A DNA stretch of 64,000 nt from Aquimarina algicola (GTDB lineage: Bacteria; Bacteroidota; Bacteroidia; Flavobacteriales; Flavobacteriaceae): assembly GCF_006443095.1 (NCBI RefSeq), contig NZ_VFWZ01000003.1, positions 1 through 64,000 on the forward strand, in the 5' to 3' direction. Positions 17,325 to 25,296 of the stretch are shown one piece after another. The notes under the pieces are model-generated. The model saw only the letters and a list, made by a program, of their open reading frames with translations, was not told the origin of the DNA and searched no databases. Both the position numbers and the translations under genes were made by a program. The first letter of the stretch is position 1. Every line of letters begins with the position of its first letter.

Positions 17325-17333
17325 ACACTTTCT

Positions 17334-17750
17334 TTAAAACGTTACGGTTTCGTCATACTCCAATGGAAAAATCGCAACATAAGGGGGAAAGTTGACAATG
17401 ATTTCTTCGTCCGCTTCAGTGATTTCACCCTTAAATTCCATAATCCCATCTTCACCCATTTCGTAAGTAATTGGTTTCCCTTTATTCGTCCAGGTTATGC
17501 CATCCAGTTTTGAACGTGTTAACGTTGGTTTGGGTAATTTTATCAATGCATTATTGAGTGTCCCGACCCCATCTTTTCTTCGTATTTTAAGATCAACCGG
17601 AATGACCAGATTACGATTAATCGTCATATAATTCTCATTGTTCACTACCGTTGTAATCTCATCTGACATTTGACTTACTAGTAAAACATGATTTAAGGGA
17701 AAATTTACAATCTTTAGATCGTTTTCTTGTGTGTCACTTTGATATCCCAT
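17334..17750 (-). CDS. Beta-rich protein of unknown function (138 aa)
   Basis: The 138-aa product (MGYQSDTQENDLKIVNFPLN) has no signal or membrane helix and is predicted all-beta by its alternating hydrophobic pattern (NRNLVIPVDLKIRRKDGVG, EEIIVNFPPYVAIFPLEYDE). It lies between the spanin-like genes and the glucosaminidase. Minor capsid, spike or base-type proteins often look like this, but no homology is recognised. Confidence 0.7.
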   Translation of the reverse strand: MGYQSDTQENDLKIVNFPLNHVLLVSQMSDEITTVVNNENYMTINRNLVIPVDLKIRRKDGVGTLNNALIKLPKPTLTRSKLDGITWTNKGKPITYEMGEDGIMEFKGEITEADEEIIVNFPPYVAIFPLEYDETVTF

Positions 17751-17757
17751 AGTATAC

Positions 17758-18177
17758 TTATTTACTGATGAATAGCGTAGTTGCTGTAATAATACTCCCG
17801 GTGAGCAGGAGTTTATGCAGTTTTCCCCGCTTGATCTTTTTATCCTTTTGTTTTATCGTTACTCCTAATGCAGTAATCACCTCATTTTTGTTTTGTACTA
17901 TCTGCGCGATGTGTTGTGATTGCTCTTTTTTAGTAGTAATGATGCTATCCTGTTTGTCTACCAAGAAGCGTAAACGTTCATTCTGCTTAGATAAGGAACT
18001 GACTAACGCCTCATTATAATTACCGATCTCGATACGCTTGGCAAGTTCTTTGGCTTGCGAGGTCGTGAAACAAAAATGTTTCTTATTCTTCAGAGCTATC
18101 ACTTTTGGTTGTAAGGTTTGCGAAAAACCGAAGTAACTCATGATCAGAATAGGCATTAATAATAGGTATCTTCTCAT
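17758..18177 (-). CDS. Spanin-like protein: signal peptide, coiled coil, C-terminal helix
   Basis: The 139-aa product has a signal peptide (LLLMPILIMSYFGFSQ), a predicted coiled coil (about residues 40-110, LSKQNERLRFLVDKQDSIIT) and a hydrophobic C-terminus (LHKLLLTGSIITATTLFIS). Similar proteins occur in lysis regions of Bacteroidota phages. It overlaps the previous gene by 95 bp in another frame, the architecture of overlapping spanin (Rz/Rz1-like) gene pairs. The assignment rests on organisation and topology, not on a recognised family. Confidence 0.65.
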   Translation of the reverse strand: MRRYLLLMPILIMSYFGFSQTLQPKVIALKNKKHFCFTTSQAKELAKRIEIGNYNEALVSSLSKQNERLRFLVDKQDSIITTKKEQSQHIAQIVQNKNEVITALGVTIKQKDKKIKRGKLHKLLLTGSIITATTLFISK

Positions 18178-18442
18178 TTTTTGTTTTTTTAAGGGTTGTG
18201 ATTTCGATTTGATCTTTTTCGATCAATTGCAAGAGACTATCGGCTTGGGCTTCCAAATAAAATACTCGATTGTCTAATATCTCATTGACTTTTAAAAGTT
18301 TTTGGTTATGGTATTCCAAAGTTTCTATTTGCTGCCTGTATTGCTCTGTTATGGCAGCTTCCTCTTTTGGGATGATCCAAAAGAGGAATACTACTGCTGC
18401 TACAATAGCTAGGATAGGCAATATCCATTTCAGGGTTCTCAT
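18083..18442 (-). CDS. i-spanin-like membrane-anchored coiled-coil protein
   Basis: The 119-aa product has an N-terminal membrane helix (WILPILAIVAAVVFLFWII) and then a long periplasmic coiled coil (about residues 33-85), ending in a short conserved-looking tail (SDHELLRFFANLTTK). This is the topology of an Rz-type inner-membrane spanin. It overlaps the holin-like gene by 4 bp and the next gene by 95 bp. With those neighbours it suggests a lysis cassette. Confidence 0.65.
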   Translation of the reverse strand: MRTLKWILPILAIVAAVVFLFWIIPKEEAAITEQYRQQIETLEYHNQKLLKVNEILDNRVFYLEAQADSLLQLIEKDQIEITTLKKTKNEKIPIINAYSDHELLRFFANLTTKSDSSEE

Positions 18443-18780
18443 AGTAGCTCATCCGTAGGGGGTTCTTCCTTGTCTTTCTTTAGCATAAAGCGCTCAACTA
18501 AGGTTTCAATGATGAGTTTATGAAACACAATGGCAAAGACAAAGGATTGTAGTAGAATCTCAATTTGGGATAAGTGGTAATCCCTGATAAAGAACATCGC
18601 AATCCCATAGGTTACCCCTACAAGCAATACGAGGTAACGGGTACGAATGTTGATGCCCAATCCTTTGCTGATGATCTCTTTATAATGATTCAGCGCATAG
18701 GAGATCAGAATAAAAGTGAGGATATATGCCCAATCTAACGAATTGATATATCCGACAATGTTTTGAAATACAGTTTCCAT
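18439..18780 (-). CDS. Small multi-pass membrane protein, holin-like
   Basis: The 113-aa product has about three membrane helices (YILTFILISYALNHY, YLVLLVGVTYGIAMFFI, LLQSFVFAIVFHKLII) and a charged C-terminal tail (KKDKEEPPTDELL). Size, topology and place next to spanin-like and murein hydrolase genes fit a phage holin. No specific holin family is recognised. Confidence 0.6.
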   Translation of the reverse strand: METVFQNIVGYINSLDWAYILTFILISYALNHYKEIISKGLGINIRTRYLVLLVGVTYGIAMFFIRDYHLSQIEILLQSFVFAIVFHKLIIETLVERFMLKKDKEEPPTDELL

Positions 18781-18782
18781 TT

Positions 18783-19025
18783 TTATTGATTTAGAGTTTT
18801 ACTGATATGATATACTTCTTGTTCCAATGCTGCTAGTTGTGCATTGGGGAAGTAATTTTTGATGAGATGAAAGACCGTAACCATAGTTACCCCTGCTAAA
18901 AGCAAGCTGATAATAATCTTAGTCATCGTCTCATTGGTTAGGGTTATAGTGACTTCGGTTTTAATACCATCTTTATCCAAAATGGCATCTAAATAGTCTT
19001 TGATATTTCTTTTTTGTTGTGTCAT
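18783..19025 (-). CDS. Small single-pass membrane protein (80 aa)
   Basis: The 80-aa product (MTQQKRNIKDYLDAILDKDG) has one membrane helix at about residues 33-52 (TKIIISLLLAGVTMVTVFHL) and short soluble ends. It overlaps its upstream neighbour by 4 bp and lies 2 bp from the holin-like gene. It could be an accessory holin/antiholin or a virion membrane protein. Confidence 0.65.
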   Translation of the reverse strand: MTQQKRNIKDYLDAILDKDGIKTEVTITLTNETMTKIIISLLLAGVTMVTVFHLIKNYFPNAQLAALEQEVYHISKTLNQ

Positions 19026-19423
19026 CCGTTATGTATTTGCTTATGAATCGGGATTCCCATTTGATACTGTTCATAGACCTTCTTGTCTACGGTATCTTGT
19101 TGCAGTGCCTTATTGACAAGTTTCAAGGTTTGTGCATCAAAGGTTTTGGTAATCTCCCCTTGCCATCCATGATTTCGTAACAACCAAATCTGTAACCTTT
19201 CGACCTCTTTGCCTGTACTGCCTTCTTGAAGCGGAAATACTCCTTTCTTCTTCTTTAGCATTCCTTCTTTTGGTTGTTGAACAATGGTAAGCGGTTGCTG
19301 CTCCGGTTCTGGTGCTTGTTTTGCTTCTTGTCGTTGTTGCAGCCAGTAGTGGGCTAGTAATCCCACTCCCGTAAGGGCTGCTACTGCTAACATATTACGC
19401 TGTGTGGTGGTTACCTGTATCAT
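19022..19423 (-). CDS. Membrane-anchored peptidoglycan-binding-like protein
   Basis: The 133-aa product has an N-terminal helix (AVAALTGVGLLAHYWL), a polar linker and a C-terminal PG_binding_1-like module (LQEGSTGKEVERLQIWLLRN, then KTFDAQTLKLVNKAL). Such modules bind peptidoglycan. It overlaps both neighbours by 4 bp. Together with the next gene it gives the element two anchored wall-binding proteins. Confidence 0.7.
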   Translation of the reverse strand: MIQVTTTQRNMLAVAALTGVGLLAHYWLQQRQEAKQAPEPEQQPLTIVQQPKEGMLKKKKGVFPLQEGSTGKEVERLQIWLLRNHGWQGEITKTFDAQTLKLVNKALQQDTVDKKVYEQYQMGIPIHKQIHNG

Positions 19424-19938
19424 CGCTTCATCATTTTTAAGCTGCTTTTCATGCCCTCAATATCCTTTTGAGTGAAAGAAACTTTGTTTAATCGTTTTTT
19501 AGCAGCTCTGGCGGTCTTGCTTCCGAACATTCCATCGACACCATCTTTTCCCGGTCCTGTAGCACCTAAATCTTCATTGTAAATTTTTAGATAACGTTGC
19601 AATACCTTTACGCCCTCATTGCATGTTCCATAGGCTAATGGATACCCACTATTGGTACATCGAAAACGTGTTCTTCGTGGGGGTGTGGTGATGGTAGGTG
19701 TCGAGATATTAGGATTGGTTCTTCTTGGTGTATTTCTTGATACCGGCGCACCACCTATGACCAGCTCCAACTGATCTTCTTCTTTCTTTTTTCTGTTGAA
19801 ATACCAATAGGCTGCCCCTCCAACTGCCACTAATACCGTGACACCGATTATAATTCCGGTTGTATTGTTTTTTCCTTTTTTGGGCATATTGGGCATTTTC
19901 CCAACGCTCGCTTTTTTCATTATCGGTCTTTTTGCCAT
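19420..19938 (-). CDS. Membrane-anchored peptidoglycan-binding-like protein
   Basis: The 172-aa product has a basic N-terminus, a membrane helix (TTGIIIGVTVLVAVGGAAYWYF pattern, residues about 26-46), a Thr/Pro/Arg-rich linker, and a C-terminal PG_binding_1-like domain (TCNEGVKVLQRYLKIY, DGVDGMFGSKTARAAKKRL). The D-G-x-FG-x-xT pattern is the clearest sign of this fold in the element. Confidence 0.75.
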   Translation of the reverse strand: MAKRPIMKKASVGKMPNMPKKGKNNTTGIIIGVTVLVAVGGAAYWYFNRKKKEEDQLELVIGGAPVSRNTPRRTNPNISTPTITTPPRRTRFRCTNSGYPLAYGTCNEGVKVLQRYLKIYNEDLGATGPGKDGVDGMFGSKTARAAKKRLNKVSFTQKDIEGMKSSLKMMKR

Positions 19939-19953
19939 ATTTGATGTGTTGTT

Positions 19954-20472
19954 TTATGTTCGTAATCTATATCTCTCTAATCTTCGTACAGGTTTGTGTA
20001 CAAGGGTTTCCATTTCACTATCATTTAGAAAGCTTTTCAGATATCGCCACAGATCTTTTTTGAATAGCGTATAAAATGCTTTTGATAAGCTTGCTACCTG
20101 CGTTTTGTCCTGAAGCCTTTTAAAAATGCTTTCCACTGCTTTTTCATCATCATCCTCAAAAAATCCTCCTTTCGCTTTGTGCAGTATACTGGCATATTGC
20201 ATGGCAGTTTGCATGGGTAACTCAAGGATTGGTTTCCCCTGAAGAAAGGCTTTGACATCTTTTAGATAATTCATATCAAAAGGGTTGTTCCAGTTCGGTT
20301 CTGTAATAGGAATTCCCATTTGTGGATTAGATAATCGTATGGGTGTTCCTTTACTATCACTATCGACCAATGAAGGGTTTCCCCTTTTTGATTTTCGTAA
20401 AAAATATATTCCTATACCAAGTATCACGATACTTGCGCCACTTACGATCCCTATGGTTGTTTTATTCATCAT
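19954..20472 (-). CDS. Membrane-anchored protein with annexin-like C-terminal helical domain
   Basis: The 172-aa product has an N-terminal membrane helix (IGIVSGASIVILGIGIYFL), a Pro/Gly linker and a helical C-terminus. Residues about 108-158 (DDEKAVESIFKRLQDK, LSKAFYTLFKKDLWRYLKSF) follow the annexin-repeat pattern of acidic start, I..IL..R, K.Y...~..L...L. The next gene encodes a related domain. The functional meaning is unknown; calcium binding should not be assumed because the loop ligands are not conserved. Confidence 0.65.
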   Translation of the reverse strand: MMNKTTIGIVSGASIVILGIGIYFLRKSKRGNPSLVDSDSKGTPIRLSNPQMGIPITEPNWNNPFDMNYLKDVKAFLQGKPILELPMQTAMQYASILHKAKGGFFEDDDEKAVESIFKRLQDKTQVASLSKAFYTLFKKDLWRYLKSFLNDSEMETLVHKPVRRLERYRLRT

Positions 20473-20963
20473 ACTGTTGTATAAGGGGATTTTGGGGTTA
20501 CAATCGCCAGTACTTTTTTTACTTCATTCGCATCAAAACGTTGCTGTAATTGATCGATCAAATTGATTTTATATTGCTCCTGATAGGCTTTTGAGACTTG
20601 CGAGAGCTGTACCTTGTCTTTTAGCTTTCTTAAAATCGCATAAACTCCTTCTTCATTATCTCCCCTAAGATACCAGGGGCGAAAATTGGAGTGGATACGA
20701 TCTGCGATGCTTTTCGCTACGCTTTCTTTCAAAACAACCACCCTTCCGTTTACTTTTCGCAATACTTGTGCTGCGTAATGAATATCAAAACCTGCCTCTG
20801 CGGATAGTCCTGCTGTGGTCGGGTTGATCTTTTGCATAAGTAAGGACAAAAAAGCATCTTTAAACTGCTGCTGTTCCCGTATTCTCAAAGCATTGTAGAG
20901 CGAAGCCCCAAACGCCACAAAGACCACACTGCCTGCAATTTGTAATTTGGTTTGCTGTTTCAT
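20469..20963 (-). CDS. Membrane-anchored protein with annexin-like C-terminal helical domain (paralogue)
   Basis: The 164-aa product has an N-terminal helix (IAGSVVFVAFGASLYNAL). Residues 101-155 (GDNEEGVYAILRKLKDK, VSKAYQEQYKINLIDQLQQ) align with the C-terminus of its downstream neighbour, including an upstream helical piece (IHYAAQVLRKVNGR against MQYASILHKAKGG). It overlaps its neighbours by 4 bp on both sides. The two are probably partners in one membrane assembly. Confidence 0.65.
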   Translation of the reverse strand: MKQQTKLQIAGSVVFVAFGASLYNALRIREQQQFKDAFLSLLMQKINPTTAGLSAEAGFDIHYAAQVLRKVNGRVVVLKESVAKSIADRIHSNFRPWYLRGDNEEGVYAILRKLKDKVQLSQVSKAYQEQYKINLIDQLQQRFDANEVKKVLAIVTPKSPYTTV

Positions 20964-21415
20964 TTGGTCAAGGTTTTTAGTGTGGTTAATGCACGTCCTT
21001 GTGGAAGCAACATCGCTGCATCGGAAAGGTCAGCTTTTTGGGTGGTATTGACTACCAATACCCCGATGCTAATCAGTACAATCACTAAGGCTATGGGAAT
21101 GCCCCACGCAAGTACTGAAGTAAGGTTCTTACCTAATCCCCTAATATTGCTGCCCATTTGTGATAGATCGGCAATGGTTCTGGTCGCTGCGTTACTCACA
21201 TCAAGGTTATTTTTTTGCAACCACTGATTAAATTGTGGATTGGTCGTACATCTTATATTTCCGTTGGCTTTCCATGTCACCAACCATAACATTCTGGCAT
21301 GGGCTGCCCCTGCATACTTTTTCAGGCTATTGAAATACCCCACCCAAAGTTCGCATGGATCACCCGATTCAGGGATCAAAATGGTTTGCTTATCTATCGT
21401 TACTGTTGTTGGCAT
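20960..21415 (-). CDS. Single-pass membrane protein of unknown function (151 aa)
   Basis: The 151-aa product has a soluble N-terminal domain (PESGDPCELWVGYFNSLKKY, TWKANGNIRCTTNPQFNQWL) and one strong membrane helix at about residues 102-124 (VLAWGIPIALVIVLISIGVL). No family is recognised. It forms part of the tightly packed run of membrane proteins. Confidence 0.7.
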   Translation of the reverse strand: MPTTVTIDKQTILIPESGDPCELWVGYFNSLKKYAGAAHARMLWLVTWKANGNIRCTTNPQFNQWLQKNNLDVSNAATRTIADLSQMGSNIRGLGKNLTSVLAWGIPIALVIVLISIGVLVVNTTQKADLSDAAMLLPQGRALTTLKTLTK

Positions 21416-21421
21416 ATTTTC

Positions 21422-21559
21422 TTATATTCTAAACACCCTTTGGGTGCGAAGGTTTTTCTTCAAGGCTTGATCCCTCTGTCTTATCATTTTACCACATGCT
21501 CTTGTGTACATAAAAGCGCCAAGCACAAATCCTCCTATACATCCTAAAGCTGTTTTCAT
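21422..21559 (-). CDS. 45-aa small membrane protein
   Basis: An ATG at 21559 opens a 45-codon frame (MKTALGCIGGFVLGAFMYTR) with one glycine-rich helix and then a basic tail (KNLRTQRVFRI). It exactly fills the space between two genes of the same strand, which supports it being real. Confidence 0.6.
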   Translation of the reverse strand: MKTALGCIGGFVLGAFMYTRACGKMIRQRDQALKKNLRTQRVFRI

Positions 21560-21577
21560 ATATTTTGTATTATTTGT

Positions 21578-22042
21578 TTACGATGCGGTTAAGTCAATGA
21601 TGGGGCGAAACGGTGGGGTATCAAACGTTCTAAAGCCTAATAGCCTGTATGTTGGATACGCTTTCACACACACGCGGTTGTTTTGATTCCCACCTAACAC
21701 ATAGATGTGTTTTTCATCTTCACTATAGGCGACAAAAAAACCAACATGCCCCTTCCAACTCTGCTTGCTTTCTCGCCAAAACACCACGATATCCCCTAAT
21801 TCGGGTAATCGTGTAGAGTTGCCCACCTTGAGCCACGAACGGGCGTTGAGCTTCCCACTAGTAGGATAGCCTGCTTTGCCCATGACCCAATTGGCAAACG
21901 CTGAACACCAAGCAGTCGAATCGTCTTTGATCCACTGATGTCCTATGTCTTTAAAGTATTGCAGGATTCTAGGATTATGCCTTCCTCCGATATGCTCGGT
22001 AATCCCGTACTCCTGCAATGCAATTTCAATGGTCTTTTTCAT
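21578..22042 (-). CDS. CHAP-like (TIGR02594-type) peptidoglycan endopeptidase
   Basis: The 154-aa product resembles the TIGR02594/NlpC-P60-like phage cysteine peptidases: WIKDDSTAWCSAFANWV (Cys46 nucleophile), LPELGDIVVFWR, and SWKGHVGFFVAY (His99). It would cut peptidoglycan peptides. No membrane helix is present, unlike the other wall enzymes nearby. Together with the M15 and glucosaminidase genes it makes three different peptidoglycan-cleaving activities. Confidence 0.85.
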   Translation of the reverse strand: MKKTIEIALQEYGITEHIGGRHNPRILQYFKDIGHQWIKDDSTAWCSAFANWVMGKAGYPTSGKLNARSWLKVGNSTRLPELGDIVVFWRESKQSWKGHVGFFVAYSEDEKHIYVLGGNQNNRVCVKAYPTYRLLGFRTFDTPPFRPIIDLTAS

Positions 22043-22054
22043 ATCTTCTTTATG

Positions 22055-23737
22055 TTACGAAACAGTCAACCCTTGATCGATAAAGCGTTCTGTTTCCAGT
22101 TGTTTGTAATAGGTTAAAATGGTGATGGTCTGTTTTCCTGCGATCTGAAATAACCATTCGTTTTTACCATCGATCACCATTCCATGCATACCAAAGATTT
22201 CGGAAACATTGCCAAAGTTTTGTGGGCTTTGATGCGCTGAAAAGGATATCGGTTTTTTGATGGTTTTGCCTGTGATGGTTTGCTCCTGAAGCTGCAATAC
22301 CTTAAAACGTTCTTCTCCGGATAACACAAATTTGACATGCCCGATCTCTACGGGTCGGTATATAAAATCTTCACGTTTGGCTGCATACCCCTCATTGACC
22401 AGTACCGCAGAGCTTTCTTCTGAATAGGTAATGATAGAAATTGCTCCGCCTAGAGGATCACTCGTATAGATCACATCAGTTTGAAGGTTCAACGCCACCC
22501 CGGTATTGACAGCTCCTAAAGCGATGGTATCAATAACCGTGTTGCTTTGATCGATAATGCTAAAGGTGTCATCATCACGATTCCCGACATACAGCAGTGC
22601 ACTATTCGGATTATAAATGATAGGATACGGGCGATTTCCAACGGGTATCGCATTTGCTACGGTATTGGTTTCAAGTGCCACCGGAATAATGGTGTTATTG
22701 GTTTCTGAAACCACATATAAGCTATTCGTTGCTTCCACTATCGTAAGGTTGACTAATCCCGCTCCTAAGTTTTGTAGTGTATTTGTAATCTGTCCGTTCT
22801 GATCAATAATGGTAACACTATCGTCTTTGGTATTGAGGACGTACACATCTCCGGTGTCAGCATGCACGGTACTGTTTTTTGGGGCATTTCCTACCGGAAT
22901 CGTATCAATTAGCGTAGCAGTTTCAGGATCAACAATACTAATCGTATTGTCCGCGATATTGGTCGTATACAGGTATCCGTTCACAGGATTAAAAGTGATC
23001 GACACCGGGCGTAATCCTACGGGTATCGTCTGGATGATCTCTAAATTAGTATCGATCACGCTGATCGAATCCCAAATGCTGTTGACCACGTAGACCCGAC
23101 CAACGTTTGGGGAACTGGCTAGGGAGAACACGGTCAGGTCTACGGGTGCAGCCCCAAAGGGGCTACCATCAGCAACAATGGGTATTATTTTTATAACTTG
23201 ATTGTTCTGATTTAGGATTGTAATCGTATTCGACAATTGATTCGCGATATAGGTAAACCCATTGTAAGGGTTGACGATCATCCCCTGCGGATAACTTGCT
23301 GCTCCCTGACTGCTTTGAGGGGTCAGGGTACGAACCACATGGTCTTGGATATCACCCGGCAATGCAGGGCTGATCGGTGGCTTTTTGTTTCCGCCCCATA
23401 AGCGTACTTCCCGTGTCACATCAGAGGTATTGGTCAGGGTAATTTGGGTGGTTTCATAAGCATCTTGCAAATGCCTATAAAAATCTTTTGTATTGATACC
23501 TTGGTGTCGTCTGTGGACTATTGGGGGTTGCTCTACTTTTCGTTTGGGATAGGTAGGTTGTGTAACAGGCAAGGAATGCCCCTTTTTTGGTGTTGGAGCG
23601 ATATAGTGATCTTCCGGCTCCGGTGGGGGCGCATCAGCTACCGCTTCAGGAGTGGTCTTTTTTCCACGACCATACCACCATAGGCTTGTCAAGCCTAAAG
23701 CACTAAGGAGTATTGCTATTTGAGTGTTTCTATTCAC
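22055..23737 (-). CDS. Membrane-anchored YVTN beta-propeller protein with a coat-like beta domain
   Basis: The 560-aa product has an N-terminal helix (about residues 8-22), a Pro-rich linker, then ITLTNTSDVTREVRLWGG (99-116). A seven-blade-type YVTN/SMP-30-like propeller follows (about 150-445; repeats such as NGYLYTTNIADNTISIVDPE and GDVYVLNTKDDSVTIIDQ). A C-terminal beta part covers about 460-545. Residues 99-116 and 460-543 align with residues 90-107 and 136-222 of the coat candidate encoded at 27487-28407, including a shared SPQNF. The propeller thus looks inserted in a loop of a shared beta-sandwich. A receptor-binding or spike role is likely but inferred. Confidence 0.8.
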   Translation of the reverse strand: MNRNTQIAILLSALGLTSLWWYGRGKKTTPEAVADAPPPEPEDHYIAPTPKKGHSLPVTQPTYPKRKVEQPPIVHRRHQGINTKDFYRHLQDAYETTQITLTNTSDVTREVRLWGGNKKPPISPALPGDIQDHVVRTLTPQSSQGAASYPQGMIVNPYNGFTYIANQLSNTITILNQNNQVIKIIPIVADGSPFGAAPVDLTVFSLASSPNVGRVYVVNSIWDSISVIDTNLEIIQTIPVGLRPVSITFNPVNGYLYTTNIADNTISIVDPETATLIDTIPVGNAPKNSTVHADTGDVYVLNTKDDSVTIIDQNGQITNTLQNLGAGLVNLTIVEATNSLYVVSETNNTIIPVALETNTVANAIPVGNRPYPIIYNPNSALLYVGNRDDDTFSIIDQSNTVIDTIALGAVNTGVALNLQTDVIYTSDPLGGAISIITYSEESSAVLVNEGYAAKREDFIYRPVEIGHVKFVLSGEERFKVLQLQEQTITGKTIKKPISFSAHQSPQNFGNVSEIFGMHGMVIDGKNEWLFQIAGKQTITILTYYKQLETERFIDQGLTVS

Positions 23738-24489
23738 GCGCTGAGTTGTTTATAGTCATCAATAAAAGCCATAATGTCTTGGGTACGCTGTAGTTGAGCT
23801 GTACCTACCGGATGAAGGCTGAATATCTTAGTAGCAGCGTATACCGCTTCTATTTTGGGAAAGCCATAATCCAAATACTGTCTGATCCCACACAAATCTG
23901 CGGTCTTTTCACTTCGGGTATTCAAAAACCAATGGCAACCTTCATGCGCGAGGATAAACACCCGTACCGGAATGGTAAAGGATTTAAACAATCGCTGCGA
24001 AAGCTGTACACGGGGCATTTTTCTACTAATGCGTGCCGGGGTAATCAGTTCTTTGCCTTCCGAATCGGTAATACTCGGCAAGTACTGGAACAGAAATTCC
24101 CCCTTCGGACTATCGTAAAAGCCTGTAGGGGTATAGCCTGCTTTTTGAGCAAAGGAAATGGCAAACTCTAAAAACCGCCTGCGCTCAGGAGTCATCCATA
24201 CCTGTGCCGGGGGCATTTTTTGAATGGTAAAATTCGTAAGGGCAATCGGCACTTCGTCTTCGGGAGATTGCTTGTCATACAATTCCAATTCCAAAAAGTC
24301 CGCACTAACCGCCAAAGGGATGAATAGTTGACGTTGTTGCCCTTGTTGCAACTGTGCTTTTCTTCTAAAATAATGGGTGTTCGGGCGATCGGGATCATAT
24401 ACCCGAATGCCTAAAGATACCTGCTGTATTGCTTGAAGGGTAAGGGCAATGGTGAATCGTTCTTTGTTTGCCGGAATGGGTATGATCAT
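23734..24489 (-). CDS. Protein with beta-rich N-terminus and HExxH metallopeptidase motif
   Basis: The 251-aa product has an all-beta N-terminal half and a helical C-terminal half containing VFILAHEGCHWFLNTRSEK (HEGCH, residues 182-186). Downstream Glu194 or Asp198 is a candidate third zinc ligand (EKTADLCG). The motif context resembles small zinc peptidases. Overlap with the propeller gene by 4 bp suggests linked expression. It may process virion proteins, or be a structural protein that keeps a peptidase fold. Confidence 0.7.
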   Translation of the reverse strand: MIIPIPANKERFTIALTLQAIQQVSLGIRVYDPDRPNTHYFRRKAQLQQGQQRQLFIPLAVSADFLELELYDKQSPEDEVPIALTNFTIQKMPPAQVWMTPERRRFLEFAISFAQKAGYTPTGFYDSPKGEFLFQYLPSITDSEGKELITPARISRKMPRVQLSQRLFKSFTIPVRVFILAHEGCHWFLNTRSEKTADLCGIRQYLDYGFPKIEAVYAATKIFSLHPVGTAQLQRTQDIMAFIDDYKQLSA

Positions 24490-24492
24490 ATC

Positions 24493-25047
24493 CTAACGTT
24501 TTGGAATTTGCATATTGCTATTCTGATTCGATTTGTACAGCATCACCCCACCAAGAGCAAGGACGACGACAACGCCTGCAACAATCAAAGGAGTATTGTT
24601 ATTACGATCCCTTTCCCTACGATCATTCATACGATCAGGGTTTTGCAAACCAAAATTGTAATCGCTGTTTTTTGGGGGTTGTCCGGGGGATTGAATAGGG
24701 ATCGGCTTTCGCAGTAATGAATCAACTGCTCCGCCAATGGCTGCCCCACCGCCAAGACCACGATAGGCTTCACCCAGTCGGGAAAAGAAATTCGTGCGTC
24801 GTTCTATTCGGCTCGGATCTGTTTTTCGTGCAATTCGTCTGGCTTGGCGTTCGATACGCACCGGATCAGCTGCCCGTGCTGCCTGTCTTGCTTTTCGTTT
24901 GTTGACACGGGCTGATCGTCTCACTTTTCGCCTCGCAATACGGGCTGCCTTGCGCTTTTCGCGTTGTTCTTTATTCCCAAAAAGGAAGTCATCATATTCT
25001 TCTCCGAAGTGGTCTGATAATAACGATTCTGTTTCTCCTGCGATCAT
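24493..25047 (-). CDS. Arg/Lys-rich protein with C-terminal membrane helix
   Basis: The 184-aa product has an acidic start (MIAGETESLLSDHFGEEYDD), a strongly basic helical region (about residues 28-85), a Gly-rich patch (GLGGGAAIGGAV) and a C-terminal helix (TPLIVAGVVVVLALGGVMLY). Such proteins could link nucleic acid to a lipid membrane. No known family is recognised. It is one of several of this design in 24.5-27.4 kb. Confidence 0.7.
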   Translation of the reverse strand: MIAGETESLLSDHFGEEYDDFLFGNKEQREKRKAARIARRKVRRSARVNKRKARQAARAADPVRIERQARRIARKTDPSRIERRTNFFSRLGEAYRGLGGGAAIGGAVDSLLRKPIPIQSPGQPPKNSDYNFGLQNPDRMNDRRERDRNNNTPLIVAGVVVVLALGGVMLYKSNQNSNMQIPKR

Positions 25048-25065
25048 AATGCTTGTTTTTTTAGG

Positions 25066-25296
25066 TTATAGTATGTATAGAATGCGTAAGGTTGCGTCTT
25101 TGGGGTCATAAGGAATAGCAGCCCCATAAGGCTTCCCTACAAAGGGGTAGCTCTTGGCTTCTCCGGCAGCAAGTGCCACCCCGTTGACTGCTGCCGAAAC
25201 AGTGCCTACATTCTTGATCGAAGCGTACAGAAAACCTATTGGGATTTCTCCGGCTTCGGTAAACTCTTGTTCTGTGATGTTGGCGAGTACGTCCAT
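25066..25296 (-). CDS. Small beta-rich protein (76 aa)
   Basis: The 76-aa product has no signal or membrane helix. Its alternating pattern (LYASIKNVGTVSAAVNGVAL, SYPFVGKPYGAAIPYDPKD, LRILYIL) suggests a compact beta-sandwich like the core of small structural proteins. It loosely recalls the strand pattern of the coat candidate, but the similarity is too weak to claim homology. Confidence 0.65.
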   Translation of the reverse strand: MDVLANITEQEFTEAGEIPIGFLYASIKNVGTVSAAVNGVALAAGEAKSYPFVGKPYGAAIPYDPKDATLRILYIL

